From positions 1 to 64,000 of the forward strand of contig NZ_CP024996.1 in assembly GCF_003719195.1 (NCBI RefSeq): a stretch of DNA of 64,000 nucleotides. The letters run 5' to 3'. How positions within the stretch are numbered: the stretch's first letter is position 1; every line of letters starts with the position of its first letter. Shown piece by piece: positions 19,630-27,802 of this stretch. The position numbers were made by a program, and so were the translations under genes. This DNA comes from Herbaspirillum rubrisubalbicans. Lineage in GTDB: Bacteria > Pseudomonadota > Gammaproteobacteria > Burkholderiales > Burkholderiaceae_D. The notes below the pieces were generated by a model, which worked only from the letters and a program-made list of their open reading frames with translations, was not told the DNA's origin and made no database searches.

Positions 19630-22455
19630 CTAGAGCACCTTTGGTGTTTTCTCCGCGAATTTCAGGTTTAGGAGTCGAGCTGCTCTAATCGCTACTTGCA
19701 ATGATCTTGCTTCCTCGATCTCATTCGCAGAGATTGGCAAAAACAAGGTGTCAAACCAGCCAATTCTCCAGATCACATCGAGTAGACGTCTGTCACAAGG
19801 ATGCTGCTCATAGCGGTATAATTTTGCCGATAATTGCTCCTTCAAATCGTCCGGCCGTGTCTCTTCCTCGATTGATATTTTCCCTACCGCAATTCCAAAA
19901 TTCGGAGGGAAGGAGACCAGGGACTCCATTTCCTCCCACTGGCCCGGAGTGACTTCTCCTTCGGAAATTTTGTTTTCGGCGGTCATCCATTTCCGGCCGC
20001 AAAGCCGCATTAGGACGGTCTGATAGAGATTTTTTACTAGTCCAGATTGCCAGTGCTTTGCGAGGTAGGTAAGTGGCCTAGCTTTGTTCCATAGGATAGC
20101 TCTGTCCAGAATTGCGGCAAGGTCATTTGAAAATTTATCGGTTTGCTCAAACCGAGGAGGTTGTAGTTCTGTGAGTGATCTGACGTCCTGAGGAGCAAAC
20201 ACAACATCGTCGGAAAACTCACCTTGCGTCGCTCTGTAAAGACCTGCATGTGCCGGTATAGTTAGGCCTTGTTGGCCTGCCGAATTCTTCAGCTCTGTCT
20301 CAGAAAACGGGGCACTGAATGCTGAAAATGCCACCGCCGGCTCTTCTGCTCCGACATATTCAATCAGTTTTAGATACGGGTTTCCGTTACGCTGTGTCAA
20401 TACCCAACGCAAAGAAGAGAATGCTTTGTCTAGAGTGATTCTAAAGCTCCCCATCGCATCCGATGACACCTCCATGAAGCCGGAATGGCACTCATAGAAT
20501 TTCGGATTGGAAAGTGCCTTCTGAATAAATTGTCTGTATACGTTCTTCCAAGACTCATTTGAAATAGGCAAATTCTGTTCACAAATATGTAATCGAAGTA
20601 AGGGGATAGACTCCTTTCCTTCGAGCACTATAGATACGCGAACAGAGAGATTTTGTGGTCCTCGAACTTCTAAGCGAACATCCCCGGCAAGAAAATCTTC
20701 TAAAGACGGGGCCTGCGGCACTGCTTTTACAAATAGGGCTTGGCTATTGTTTGTGCTAGCTAGCCAAGTGGGAGGGGGTTGAATGGTAATGACAATGTTT
20801 TGTTTTGTCTGAAGTGTTCCTAGCTCATGCGCCCGACTGCCATCAGATTTATACGTGTTTACCCAAAGATTGTGTGAGCCAATAGAAAGATCTGAAAGCT
20901 GGATAAGAAGCGCATCACTCGAGGTAACTGCTTGATCTAGAGGTGGACCATCGTCTAATTGCAGACGATACATGTCGAATTCGTGATCGCGGCTAATGGC
21001 CAACAGAGGTGGAGCTGATGAAAGCCACGTTCCCCCAAAATCTTCCGTCCATTCCAGAGGTGCTATGCCAATAGGGGCAATACTCAGTTGATTCACACAC
21101 GTCAACCCGTAAGAAGAGAGCCGCATCTGTAAATTACTGGGTATAACACTAGGAATCTGAATCTTCCATACAAGAATTCCAGTGCAATTCGTAGAGCAGA
21201 GATCCCCAATTTCGCTGAGATCCTCGGTTTCGTCAGATACAAGTAAATAGTCTGTTTCTGCTCTTACCTGCGGCTTGAATAAAAGCCGGGCATTGCCGTC
21301 ACTCTGTATTTTTAGAACAAAGATCCTCTGGAACGGAAAATGTAATTTCCAATCAGTTTCACGTCTTATCGGTGGAGAACTTTCAAACGACAAAATTGGC
21401 TTTTCGCTGTCTGGCCAGCTGTTCAACAATAATCGCCTGCCGCCTCTTAATAGCCAAGCATTTGGCAGCATTCCATTCCCAACGGAGGGAACCTTGAATC
21501 TTGATTGCTGGAGAAAGGTCGAGCAGTCCTCATCTAGTGACGCGATCCGTTCAAAAGAAGGAATAGTGATTTCGAACTGCCACGAATCCTTTCCTATTTT
21601 TTGAGCTTCAATACTGACTGGGTTCAGGAGTTCAACGTGTTTAGGCGTACTGCCTTCCGGCCTGCTAAGGGGGATGAGAGACGAGGTGTCCGCTTTCGCC
21701 CTGGAAATGATGCCCCTTGCCTTGACTAAAGATTTTCGAGCGCGCCAAGTTCTTTGCGCTTGTTCGAGCCACTCCTGCGCATCTCTCATACTTGCCAAGT
21801 CCGACGCAATTCGCTTCAGAGCCGAAGACTCAATCTCTGCTGCAGCCTCTTCTGGTGTCCCTAGTAGAGAGACGACAATTCTTCCGAGCATTGCTTCTTG
21901 CTCCAGGAATATGCGGAGTCGTTGTGAACAATGACGAATTGAACGTGACAGCGCGCGGCCAATTTCCTCAAAGGGGTGATCGGATACCCCCTGAAGTACA
22001 TACTGGGCTTGATATAGAGCCTTTGCCAATTGGCGCTGCAAATCTATTGGCAAAATTGCATGGGTGATTGGCCAAGAAATGATTGAAAAATGAGTAGACC
22101 ATCGGCCAACAGGCATCATTCCGTGGTAGTCACGAGCAAATCTCTGAAACCAATCTCTGATAATTTGGCGGTCGGCCCCTCGCCAGCCAGGCGTTAGGCG
22201 CTCAAAGTTGTCCCAAAACTGGATTCCGTCGAAGGTATATCCGTTTTCGGCTGCATATACGACCCATAAAAGCCAAAGGTCCTGCCTCAATCCATCTTTT
22301 CTCAAGCTTTCCTGAACGGCATTTTTTAGATTTGCCCTCGCGGCCGCATCTAAGCCATGCTCTATTGCAAACAGCGGGCTACCAGGCCGTAGCCGCATAA
22401 GCGAATCGAAATGCGTTTTTAATTGCTGTTGTAGAGCCGATGCATCGTCGAGCAT
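19630..22455 (-). CDS. Uncharacterised 941-aa protein, first gene of the helicase operon
   Basis: This is a large cytoplasmic-looking protein with no signal peptide or membrane helix. The N-terminal ~150 residues are helical and tryptophan-rich (GYTFDGIQFWDNFERLTPGW, WPITHAILPIDLQRQLAKAL). A long helical segment follows (190-260). The middle (about 290-640) looks like a string of beta-rich, Ig-like units (LRGGRRLLLNSWPDSEKP, ILVWKIQIPSVIPSNLQMRL). The C-terminal ~250 residues are mixed. I see no nuclease, ATPase or protease motif. It is translationally coupled to the 354-aa gene (TAG-AA-ATG), and its promoter should lie in the 294-bp divergent gap. Size and position are like the large partner of DruE in other Druantia types, but no sequence signature is evident to me. 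Confidence 0.6.
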   Translation of the reverse strand: MLDDASALQQQLKTHFDSLMRLRPGSPLFAIEHGLDAAARANLKNAVQESLRKDGLRQDLWLLWVVYAAENGYTFDGIQFWDNFERLTPGWRGADRQIIRDWFQRFARDYHGMMPVGRWSTHFSIISWPITHAILPIDLQRQLAKALYQAQYVLQGVSDHPFEEIGRALSRSIRHCSQRLRIFLEQEAMLGRIVVSLLGTPEEAAAEIESSALKRIASDLASMRDAQEWLEQAQRTWRARKSLVKARGIISRAKADTSSLIPLSRPEGSTPKHVELLNPVSIEAQKIGKDSWQFEITIPSFERIASLDEDCSTFLQQSRFKVPSVGNGMLPNAWLLRGGRRLLLNSWPDSEKPILSFESSPPIRRETDWKLHFPFQRIFVLKIQSDGNARLLFKPQVRAETDYLLVSDETEDLSEIGDLCSTNCTGILVWKIQIPSVIPSNLQMRLSSYGLTCVNQLSIAPIGIAPLEWTEDFGGTWLSSAPPLLAISRDHEFDMYRLQLDDGPPLDQAVTSSDALLIQLSDLSIGSHNLWVNTYKSDGSRAHELGTLQTKQNIVITIQPPPTWLASTNNSQALFVKAVPQAPSLEDFLAGDVRLEVRGPQNLSVRVSIVLEGKESIPLLRLHICEQNLPISNESWKNVYRQFIQKALSNPKFYECHSGFMEVSSDAMGSFRITLDKAFSSLRWVLTQRNGNPYLKLIEYVGAEEPAVAFSAFSAPFSETELKNSAGQQGLTIPAHAGLYRATQGEFSDDVVFAPQDVRSLTELQPPRFEQTDKFSNDLAAILDRAILWNKARPLTYLAKHWQSGLVKNLYQTVLMRLCGRKWMTAENKISEGEVTPGQWEEMESLVSFPPNFGIAVGKISIEEETRPDDLKEQLSAKLYRYEQHPCDRRLLDVIWRIGWFDTLFLPISANEIEEARSLQVAIRAARLLNLKFAEKTPKVL

Positions 22456-22749
22456 GTGAATTTTTTATCAGACATATATTTTTATATCGGCGTCCTGTTA
22501 CCCCAAACGCTGTATTTCCCCTGTGAGCATGTGGCGATACTTTTTTCCAAAAAGAAAGCTCTCATGCCGTTAACTAAAAATTACCATAATTTGAGCTTGC
22601 CGACACCGATTTGATAAGATAGCAAATCTGTTTCTAGCAGTTGCGCCATTTTTTCCAGACATTTTCTAGCGAAGGAATGCGAATACGCAGCCGATACATT
22701 GTAAGTTGCTGATCTTTTACATAAAGCCGAACAAACAAGGATCTCTCGC
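22456..22749. other. Divergent promoter region
   Basis: This is a 294-bp AT-rich gap between the divergent 941-aa gene and the DUF4747-like gene. It must carry promoters for both the helicase operon and the two-gene plus-strand unit. I see no clear palindromic operator. Confidence 0.5.
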
Positions 22750-23625
22750 ATGTCACGTCACCGCTCTCTGAGTATCTCCCGCATCAATATCGTCACTCAT
22801 CCGCACGCGCCGGCCGCCTACCTGAGGCTGATGCAGAGAGCATTTCACAGCGGGAAGAGCGTTGCAATAAGGGGGACGGAACACTTAATGATTGGAGAGA
22901 TGTGGTATCTCGATGGAGCGAAGCCCCAAGCCGGAGTTCGAGGACAACTTTATCGATTTACGCATATCGATAGAAAAGCACCATGGTTTAACGTCGAGAA
23001 GAACGATGTCGCGTCTGATGATGAGTTGGCTCAGATCAACATTCCCGAGAATCTTCGTCCTAATTGCGAGATGTTTGACTTTGTGTTTTACCCAAAGGGA
23101 CACGCGTTCTATTTGGAGAGCAAAAACGGAAGTCGATCGTTAAGTCCTGGTTTGGCTGCCAAGCTTCTTAAGGTCCTATTTACCGATGCGAGTATCGTTA
23201 GCGAATTTGGAGAGGTCGAAGTGAATGTATTCTCCGATAAAGAACAATTGAATAAGATTCTAAAAATCCCCCAGCTGCGTCGTTTGGTCATTGAGGTCAC
23301 CCGCCCCAACGCAGACGAACTGGGCAAAGCACAGGAAAAAGTGTTTAGAAGGCTTCAGAATCTCAATGCGCGCAAAATGAAAGTTGAGGTGCTTGCGGAA
23401 TCTAAAGAATCGATAGTTGTAGACGAGGACTTGCAGCTCGTAGCTAAAGTCGCTGCTGCAGGTAACGGTAAGGTAATTGGAAAAGGGTATAGCCGGGACG
23501 GCCAGCAGATAGAAGAGTCAACCGTCGACAAGCCCTGGACTGAGGCCATTCGATATGATCCTAATTTGCAAACCTCCGCAGAGGCTTTAGTTACAGCCAC
23601 CGCACATCTTCCTGGACACGATTAA
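22750..23625 (+). CDS. DUF4747-like protein
   Basis: This is a 291-residue soluble protein. The N-terminus SISRINIVTHP, the segment GQLYRFTHIDRKAPWFNVEK (about 66-85), the NIPENLRPN stretch and FVFYPKGHAFYLESKN followed by SLSPGLAAKLLKVLF resemble the DUF4747 family as I remember it. That family has no known function. AAGGA 8 bp before the ATG is a good ribosome site. The stop codon is directly followed by the ATG of the membrane protein gene, so the two are made together. A soluble sensor or effector with a membrane partner is a common layout in abortive-infection pairs; here that is inference. Confidence 0.55.
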   Translation: MSRHRSLSISRINIVTHPHAPAAYLRLMQRAFHSGKSVAIRGTEHLMIGEMWYLDGAKPQAGVRGQLYRFTHIDRKAPWFNVEKNDVASDDELAQINIPENLRPNCEMFDFVFYPKGHAFYLESKNGSRSLSPGLAAKLLKVLFTDASIVSEFGEVEVNVFSDKEQLNKILKIPQLRRLVIEVTRPNADELGKAQEKVFRRLQNLNARKMKVEVLAESKESIVVDEDLQLVAKVAAAGNGKVIGKGYSRDGQQIEESTVDKPWTEAIRYDPNLQTSAEALVTATAHLPGHD

Positions 23626-24198
23626 ATGGATGACACGAGCGAACAGGACGAACACAACTTAAAGGCTGTGTTATCCACATACTGGCACGCATACGGAGGA
23701 TGGCGCGCCATCATATTTTCGCCATTTTTTTGGATTTCGATAATTCTCGCCATCATATCAACCCATTTTTGGCTAACGCAGCCTTGGTGGGACCAAGTTC
23801 TTTCGGTGATGCCGAATGTCCTGGGTTTCACATTGGGAGGCTTTGCAATTTTCTTGGGATTCGGTGACGAAAAATTTCGAGAGTTAATCAGTGGGCAAGA
23901 TGAAGGAGACAATAGTGCATCTGCCTATATGGAAGTCAGCGCAACCTTTCTGCATTTTGTGTTGATTCAGCTATTCGCATTGCTAGCAGCAATCATCGCC
24001 AAAGCAGTAAGCTTCGATACCCCAGATTGCCTCAAGAGCATATTGGGGATGCTCACATGGCTGCGCGCTCCTGCTGATTTTCTAGGGTATTGGTTGTTCT
24101 TATATGGGCTGTGCATTATTGCTGCTTCCGCCTTAGCTATATTTAGGGTTTCATTCTGGTATGACGTGTTTCAAACGCATAATAGAAAACAAAAATAA
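23626..24198 (+). CDS. Membrane protein paired with the DUF4747-like gene
   Basis: This 190-residue protein has four likely membrane helices: AIIFSPFFWISIILAIIS (about 27-45), VMPNVLGFTLGGFAIFLGF (about 62-80), FLHFVLIQLFALLAAIIAKA (about 107-126) and FLGYWLFLYGLCIIAASALAIF (about 153-174). A charged loop (GDEKFRELISGQDEGDN) lies between helices 2 and 3. Its ATG abuts the stop of the upstream gene with no gap, implying translational coupling. I know no family name for it. It may be a pore or anchor for its partner. Confidence 0.65.
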   Translation: MDDTSEQDEHNLKAVLSTYWHAYGGWRAIIFSPFFWISIILAIISTHFWLTQPWWDQVLSVMPNVLGFTLGGFAIFLGFGDEKFRELISGQDEGDNSASAYMEVSATFLHFVLIQLFALLAAIIAKAVSFDTPDCLKSILGMLTWLRAPADFLGYWLFLYGLCIIAASALAIFRVSFWYDVFQTHNRKQK

Positions 24199-24361
24199 TA
24201 GGTACAGATAGCATCACTTATATCCTATATAGATTTTCCTTCGAAGGTTTTGAATTAAGGAAAACGCATAGTCTTCCGGCCTGTCCAAATGCTATAAATC
24301 TGAAAAATTTGGAATGGTTCCTGTTTCGTGGCGGCGCAACATTCGTGGCATGTGGTGCTCA

Positions 24362-24838
24362 TCATGACGATATCAACGGTCGTTCACGGTAGGCATATCG
24401 GTTTGCCCGCGCGTCATATAAAGCGTGATGCTCTGGAAGCTTGTTCTTTTTGTGAAATTCGTATCGCAACAGCTCGTTGATGTTACGGTTGATCATGCAG
24501 GGCCTACACCATGCCGGGACTTGGCCGCTGAGCGCATCCGAAAATAAATCCCAGTCAGTTTGATAATCAAAACAGATATCAACATCTTCATCATCGGGTC
24601 GGACGGTCTCCAACCACTGCCTTAATTTCATACTTAGGTCATTTGCTGGGCAGAAGGCATTGGGGACGCGACCTAGTAAGGGGATTACGGTTTCAACTAC
24701 GAAGTCGCTGCAGCTGTTCAAAGGATATGGCACTTCCGCGTAAAATTCTTCGCCGGACCTAGCCACCATGCCAATGCTGATCAGACGAGGACCAACAAAG
24801 TTGGTGAACTCGGTATCGATAAATACTTTTAGGCTCAT
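24362..24838 (-). CDS. DEDDh 3'-5' exonuclease-like protein
   Basis: This is a 158-residue compact RNase-T-like exonuclease. ExoI has the metal-binding pair in FIDTEFTNF (Asp8, Glu10), followed by LISIGMVARSG. ExoII is FDYQTDWDLF (Asp near 93), and ExoIII is HHALYDARANRYAY (His and Asp near 138-143), giving the full DEDDh set. It resembles the Rv2179c-type exoribonuclease family. It is a single gene with no operon partner on the minus strand. The substrate (RNA or DNA ends) cannot be told from sequence. In this island it may act on phage nucleic acid or in RNA turnover. Confidence 0.75.
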   Translation of the reverse strand: MSLKVFIDTEFTNFVGPRLISIGMVARSGEEFYAEVPYPLNSCSDFVVETVIPLLGRVPNAFCPANDLSMKLRQWLETVRPDDEDVDICFDYQTDWDLFSDALSGQVPAWCRPCMINRNINELLRYEFHKKNKLPEHHALYDARANRYAYRERPLISS

Positions 24839-24896
24839 GGGGGCGTTAGATAGGATCGCGTGGTAGCTATTTTGAACGCGAATGTATCGCTACGCT

Positions 24897-25050
24897 AGGG
24901 CCTTTCACACTTAATCTGCGAGATGCACCTTCTGGGGGCAACCCTCCGGGAGGCCGCCAAGCGTCGCCTGTCGTTGTTGCAGCTCCTTGCCTAGGTAGCA
25001 GTCAACGCTTGGCGACCTTTCGCACTCGTAGATTAAGTGTGAACAGACCC
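24897..25050. repeat. MITE-like palindromic element
   Basis: TTCACACTTAATCTGCGAG at 24904-24922 is matched on the other strand from 25043 by TTCACACTTAATCTACGAG (18 of 19). GGGCCT before and its relative GGGTCTG extend the pairing outward. A second nested inverted pair (CGCCAAGCG near 24955 and CGCTTGGCG near 25006) lies inside. The total is about 150 bp with no ORF. The layout fits a non-autonomous miniature element, possibly from an IS5-like donor. A structured RNA is the alternative. Confidence 0.5.
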
Positions 25051-25138
25051 CAGCATGAGTCTAGATGGAAGTATTGCCGCTGCATCGAGAGAACTCACTT
25101 GTTTTGAATTCTCTCGCTCTAGGAGATGAATGTCGCTG

Positions 25139-26089
25139 CTATATCCCTGTTGGAAAACCTTGCTTACGCTTGCCGGCTAACATCTCGCTCACCGACTGCC
25201 TCTGGATGTAGACATCCCGTTCAAAAGTATCGAGGTCTTTCTTCTTAGGAGGGCCAACCTCAAGATCTGGCCCAATCAATGGATTAATTGCGAGCGCTAT
25301 CGCGAAGCCACGTCCACCGCGAAGTATCTTGCACATTATCCGAACTTTTTCAGGAGACGGTCTCAAGTATGCCGCGGCATCAGTTGAATCGTCAGCGACC
25401 CGATGCAAAAAATCAGTCCATAGCGAAAACGAATAATCATTCAAATAAAATCGCCGACCGTTCCATCGAACATTATCGAAGACTCGCTCAACGTACACAT
25501 TAAATAAGTCATTTCCAATTCTTCGGCATTCAAAGTGACGTCCGAGCATAAGGAGTACACGAAGAGTACTGCGCGCAAATTCTGATGCCAAGTCGAAGTT
25601 GCGTCGTTCCAAATTCATGAATAACAGTATCGTCAAGCATGCAAGCGCATCCATGCTGGCTCTATGCTCAATTTTCTCCAGCAGTCGCGGCCAGCCATGA
25701 TCGCGAATTCTGGTCCCGCCATCGAATACTAGTATTTGTAATTCTGGTTCTATTTGCCGTAACCACCTTTGCGCATTTACTGACCTTTGCGTGCTCTCGC
25801 GCAAAATCTCCCACAACACATGGTTTAACTCCTCACTGGACCCAGGCACCGACAACTCCACTCGCGTTACGAGTGCCGGCTTCGGTGTGTGGTCCCCCTT
25901 CTTATAGGTTACCCAGGTGGACCGATTAAATAGGATCCCGTCTTTATTCCTTCCGAAACCGTCCGGGACGAACAGTCGCTCAAGCGCATAGGCACTAGTT
26001 AGGCCGGTCGCTTGGCGAACACCTTCGTACCAATAAATCCGCCTTATCCTCTCAACAGGGTCGGCTTTGGACGCAGAATTTTTGGTCAT
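25139..26089 (-). CDS. Hypothetical 316-aa protein
   Basis: This soluble protein has no motif I recognise. The N-terminal ~70 residues (RIRRIYWYEGVRQATGLTSAYALERLF ... STWVTYKKGDHTPKPALV) could be a degenerate helix-turn-helix. The middle (140-210) is helical and leucine/arginine-rich (MDALACLTILLFMNLERRNFDL). The C-terminal tail is charged and ends in a possible helix (SVSEMLAGKRKQGFPTGI). It is divergent from the small DNA-binding gene at 26270. Codon use is less GC-rich than the core chromosome. Function unknown. Confidence 0.55.
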   Translation of the reverse strand: MTKNSASKADPVERIRRIYWYEGVRQATGLTSAYALERLFVPDGFGRNKDGILFNRSTWVTYKKGDHTPKPALVTRVELSVPGSSEELNHVLWEILRESTQRSVNAQRWLRQIEPELQILVFDGGTRIRDHGWPRLLEKIEHRASMDALACLTILLFMNLERRNFDLASEFARSTLRVLLMLGRHFECRRIGNDLFNVYVERVFDNVRWNGRRFYLNDYSFSLWTDFLHRVADDSTDAAAYLRPSPEKVRIMCKILRGGRGFAIALAINPLIGPDLEVGPPKKKDLDTFERDVYIQRQSVSEMLAGKRKQGFPTGI

Positions 26090-26269
26090 GCTGACTTTTG
26101 TGACGGATTACTAAAGGTCGCGTTCATTGTGCAAAACTTAATATTTTCAAAGAGTTAGATTCATAAGTTATCAAAAAATAGAGTGACATACTACCCTCGG
26201 CGTCTATCTAGGCCTTCACCAGCGGAGTTGCTAGTATTTGATGTGACTAATCGTGACAGAGCGAATGAC

Positions 26270-26599
26270 ATGAATCCAACGCATATCAATGAGCCGCTGG
26301 CGGTCCTTTTGGATAGAGAATTAACAAGTCGGTACGGCCCCATTGTGTCAAACGACAACCTACGGCTGGTGCTTGGATACTCGTCGATGGAGGCCTTTCG
26401 TCAGGCTGTATCACGCAAGACAATTCCTATCCCAGTTTTCGAGATCGAAAATAGGCGTGGCAAGTTTGCACTTGTTAAGGATGTTGCCGTATGGCTTGCG
26501 GCGCAACGGGAGCGCGCCTTCAGCGACGATATAGCAATCATGACCGCTGCAGAGACGCCAGAGGCAGGTTCCACAATTACATCTGGAGGCGACCGATGA
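26270..26599 (+). CDS. Small excisionase-like DNA-binding protein
   Basis: I choose the ATG at 26270 (109 residues). An in-frame GTG at 26183 would add 29 residues of unlikely sequence. The core (DNLRLVLGYSSMEAFRQAVSRKTIPIPVFEIENRRGKFALVKDVAVWLAAQRE) reads like a winged-helix of the MerR/excisionase or PrtN-activator kind. A recognition helix is followed by a beta wing and a closing helix. Such small regulators often sit next to mobility operons. It lies directly upstream of the tns operon, with a terminator in between at 26649, so it may regulate tns or cargo expression. Confidence 0.55.
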   Translation: MNPTHINEPLAVLLDRELTSRYGPIVSNDNLRLVLGYSSMEAFRQAVSRKTIPIPVFEIENRRGKFALVKDVAVWLAAQRERAFSDDIAIMTAAETPEAGSTITSGGDR

Positions 26600-26903
26600 C
26601 ATAACCCAATTCGATCGCGAGCAAAATTGGGGTGCTAGAACGGCCAAAGCCCAAGAGTTGGAGCTCTTGGGCCTTGTATTTACTGCTTGGATATTGACTG
26701 ATCCGGCGCAAAGTATGGTCCTTCCCTAATCCACTGTCAACGCCTTGAACCCCTAATGGGCCGGTTCAAGTGGGTTCGTACGTCCCCCTAGTTTTTCATT
26801 TCCGCGCTGGCCACCGTTAACTCGGGCGCTTGGCGCGATACGCCTATGCTGCCCTGATGAGTCAGGGTAACACGCGAGTGGAATCTATCTGACAGGAGGT
26901 CAC
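26600..26903. other. Leader region of the tns operon
   Basis: This stretch holds a terminator (26649-26676), then a region likely to carry the tns promoter. A perfect small hairpin CCCTGA-TGAG-TCAGGG lies at 26852-26867, 27 bp before a strong Shine-Dalgarno (AGGAGGT at 26894-26900). I see no ORF of note apart from the 43-codon one starting at 26904. Confidence 0.5.
26649..26676 (+). terminator. Terminator after the excisionase-like gene
   Basis: GCCCAAGAG (26649-26657) pairs perfectly with CTCTTGGGC (26664-26672), loop of 6, followed by CTTGTATTT. Confidence 0.7.
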
Positions 26904-27035
26904 ATGACGAGGTGCAAATTCATCCATCGGCGGGTGCCTAGCAGTAAATGGCAAAGTGCAAGCCTGTCATTGAGTAATGCTATTGCGGCAAAAGTTATAG
27001 TGAAGCAAGCGAGCGCTACCTGGAGACAGGTATGA
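26904..27035 (+). CDS. 43-aa leader ORF overlapping tnsA
   Basis: The ATG at 26904 follows AGGAGGT by 3-4 bases. The frame runs 43 codons (MTRCKFIHRRVPSSKW...ATWRQV) and ends in TGA at 27033-27035, overlapping the tnsA start as ATGA. The product is basic and resembles nothing I know. The same 4-bp overlap joins every later gene of this operon, which argues that it is translated. A leader peptide that couples tnsA translation is equally possible. Confidence 0.5.
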   Translation: MTRCKFIHRRVPSSKWQSASLSLSNAIAAKVIVKQASATWRQV

Positions 27036-27802
27036 AAAGCTCACCATCCTATGGCACCCGGAGTCGTCGAAATGCGGCGAATGCCGGAGTCCGGTTCACC
27101 GCTCGGACATACGGTAAAGCTCGCATCGGCACCTATGCAGAAAAAGCCGATGGCCACATTACCGTCGAATCCGACGCAGAACGACTGGTTGCACACATAC
27201 TCAGCATCGACCCGCGTGTGCGCTCATTTAAGCAACAACCGTTCACCGTTGACCTGGTCAGCGAACGGCTGCTGTTCACGCGCGAAGAAGTATCTGAGGC
27301 ACGTAGAATGCGTGGATGCCGCACCGGAGAGATGGAGTACACACCAGATTTTTCTGTGGTTCAGACCGATGGTCTGCTTTGTGCGTACGAAGTCAAAATT
27401 CAGGGCTACGAGGGCGACGACCAGTACTGGATGAAACTCGAGCGTGCTCGGAAAATCATGGAGGCTTACTGCTATCCGCTATCTATGGTGATCGTACCTG
27501 CGGACGAACGGCATCCAGTCATCGTCAACGCTCAACTGCTAAAACCAGCGTTAGCGCGTGCCCATACATATCTGACGCCGGACATCATCGAGCGAGTCGA
27601 GCGCTATTGCGAATCCGGTCCGGTGCTGCAGCACGCACTGTGCACCAGCCTCCAGATTCCGACGGCGCTGATCCCACCTCTGCTGATTACCGGGGTGCTG
27701 CAGGCAGACTTGGCACGCTACCATATTTTTGCAGCACTTGAGCTGTCAGCCGGATATGGTGATCTTAGTCACCTTTGCTTGATTGAGGAACTGCGGTCAT
27801 GA
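27032..27802 (+). CDS. tnsA: Tn7-like transposase endonuclease TnsA
   Basis: This is the restriction-enzyme-like subunit that cuts the 5' strands at the transposon ends, giving cut-and-paste movement together with TnsB. It has 256 residues, close to Tn7 TnsA. The N-terminal nuclease domain has an acidic helix with Glu46/Glu50 (ESDAERLVAHIL), the PD motif MEYTPDFSV (Asp106) and the E-x-K strand AYEVKIQ (Glu120, Lys122). The C-terminal part (about 170-256) is helical like the TnsC-contacting domain. The start overlaps the leader ORF, and the stop overlaps tnsB (ATGATG at 27799). Confidence 0.9.
   Translation: MKSSPSYGTRSRRNAANAGVRFTARTYGKARIGTYAEKADGHITVESDAERLVAHILSIDPRVRSFKQQPFTVDLVSERLLFTREEVSEARRMRGCRTGEMEYTPDFSVVQTDGLLCAYEVKIQGYEGDDQYWMKLERARKIMEAYCYPLSMVIVPADERHPVIVNAQLLKPALARAHTYLTPDIIERVERYCESGPVLQHALCTSLQIPTALIPPLLITGVLQADLARYHIFAALELSAGYGDLSHLCLIEELRS

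Noticed and set aside
11678..22455. DISARM or Dpd-type system because of the DUF1998 helicase
   Set aside because: No methyltransferase, PLD protein or DpdA-like transglycosylase is present; DruA next door points to Druantia-like.
26850..26870. CTGATGA core resembling a hammerhead ribozyme
   Set aside because: The required GAAA partner and three-stem layout are absent; the bases form only a simple 6-bp hairpin.
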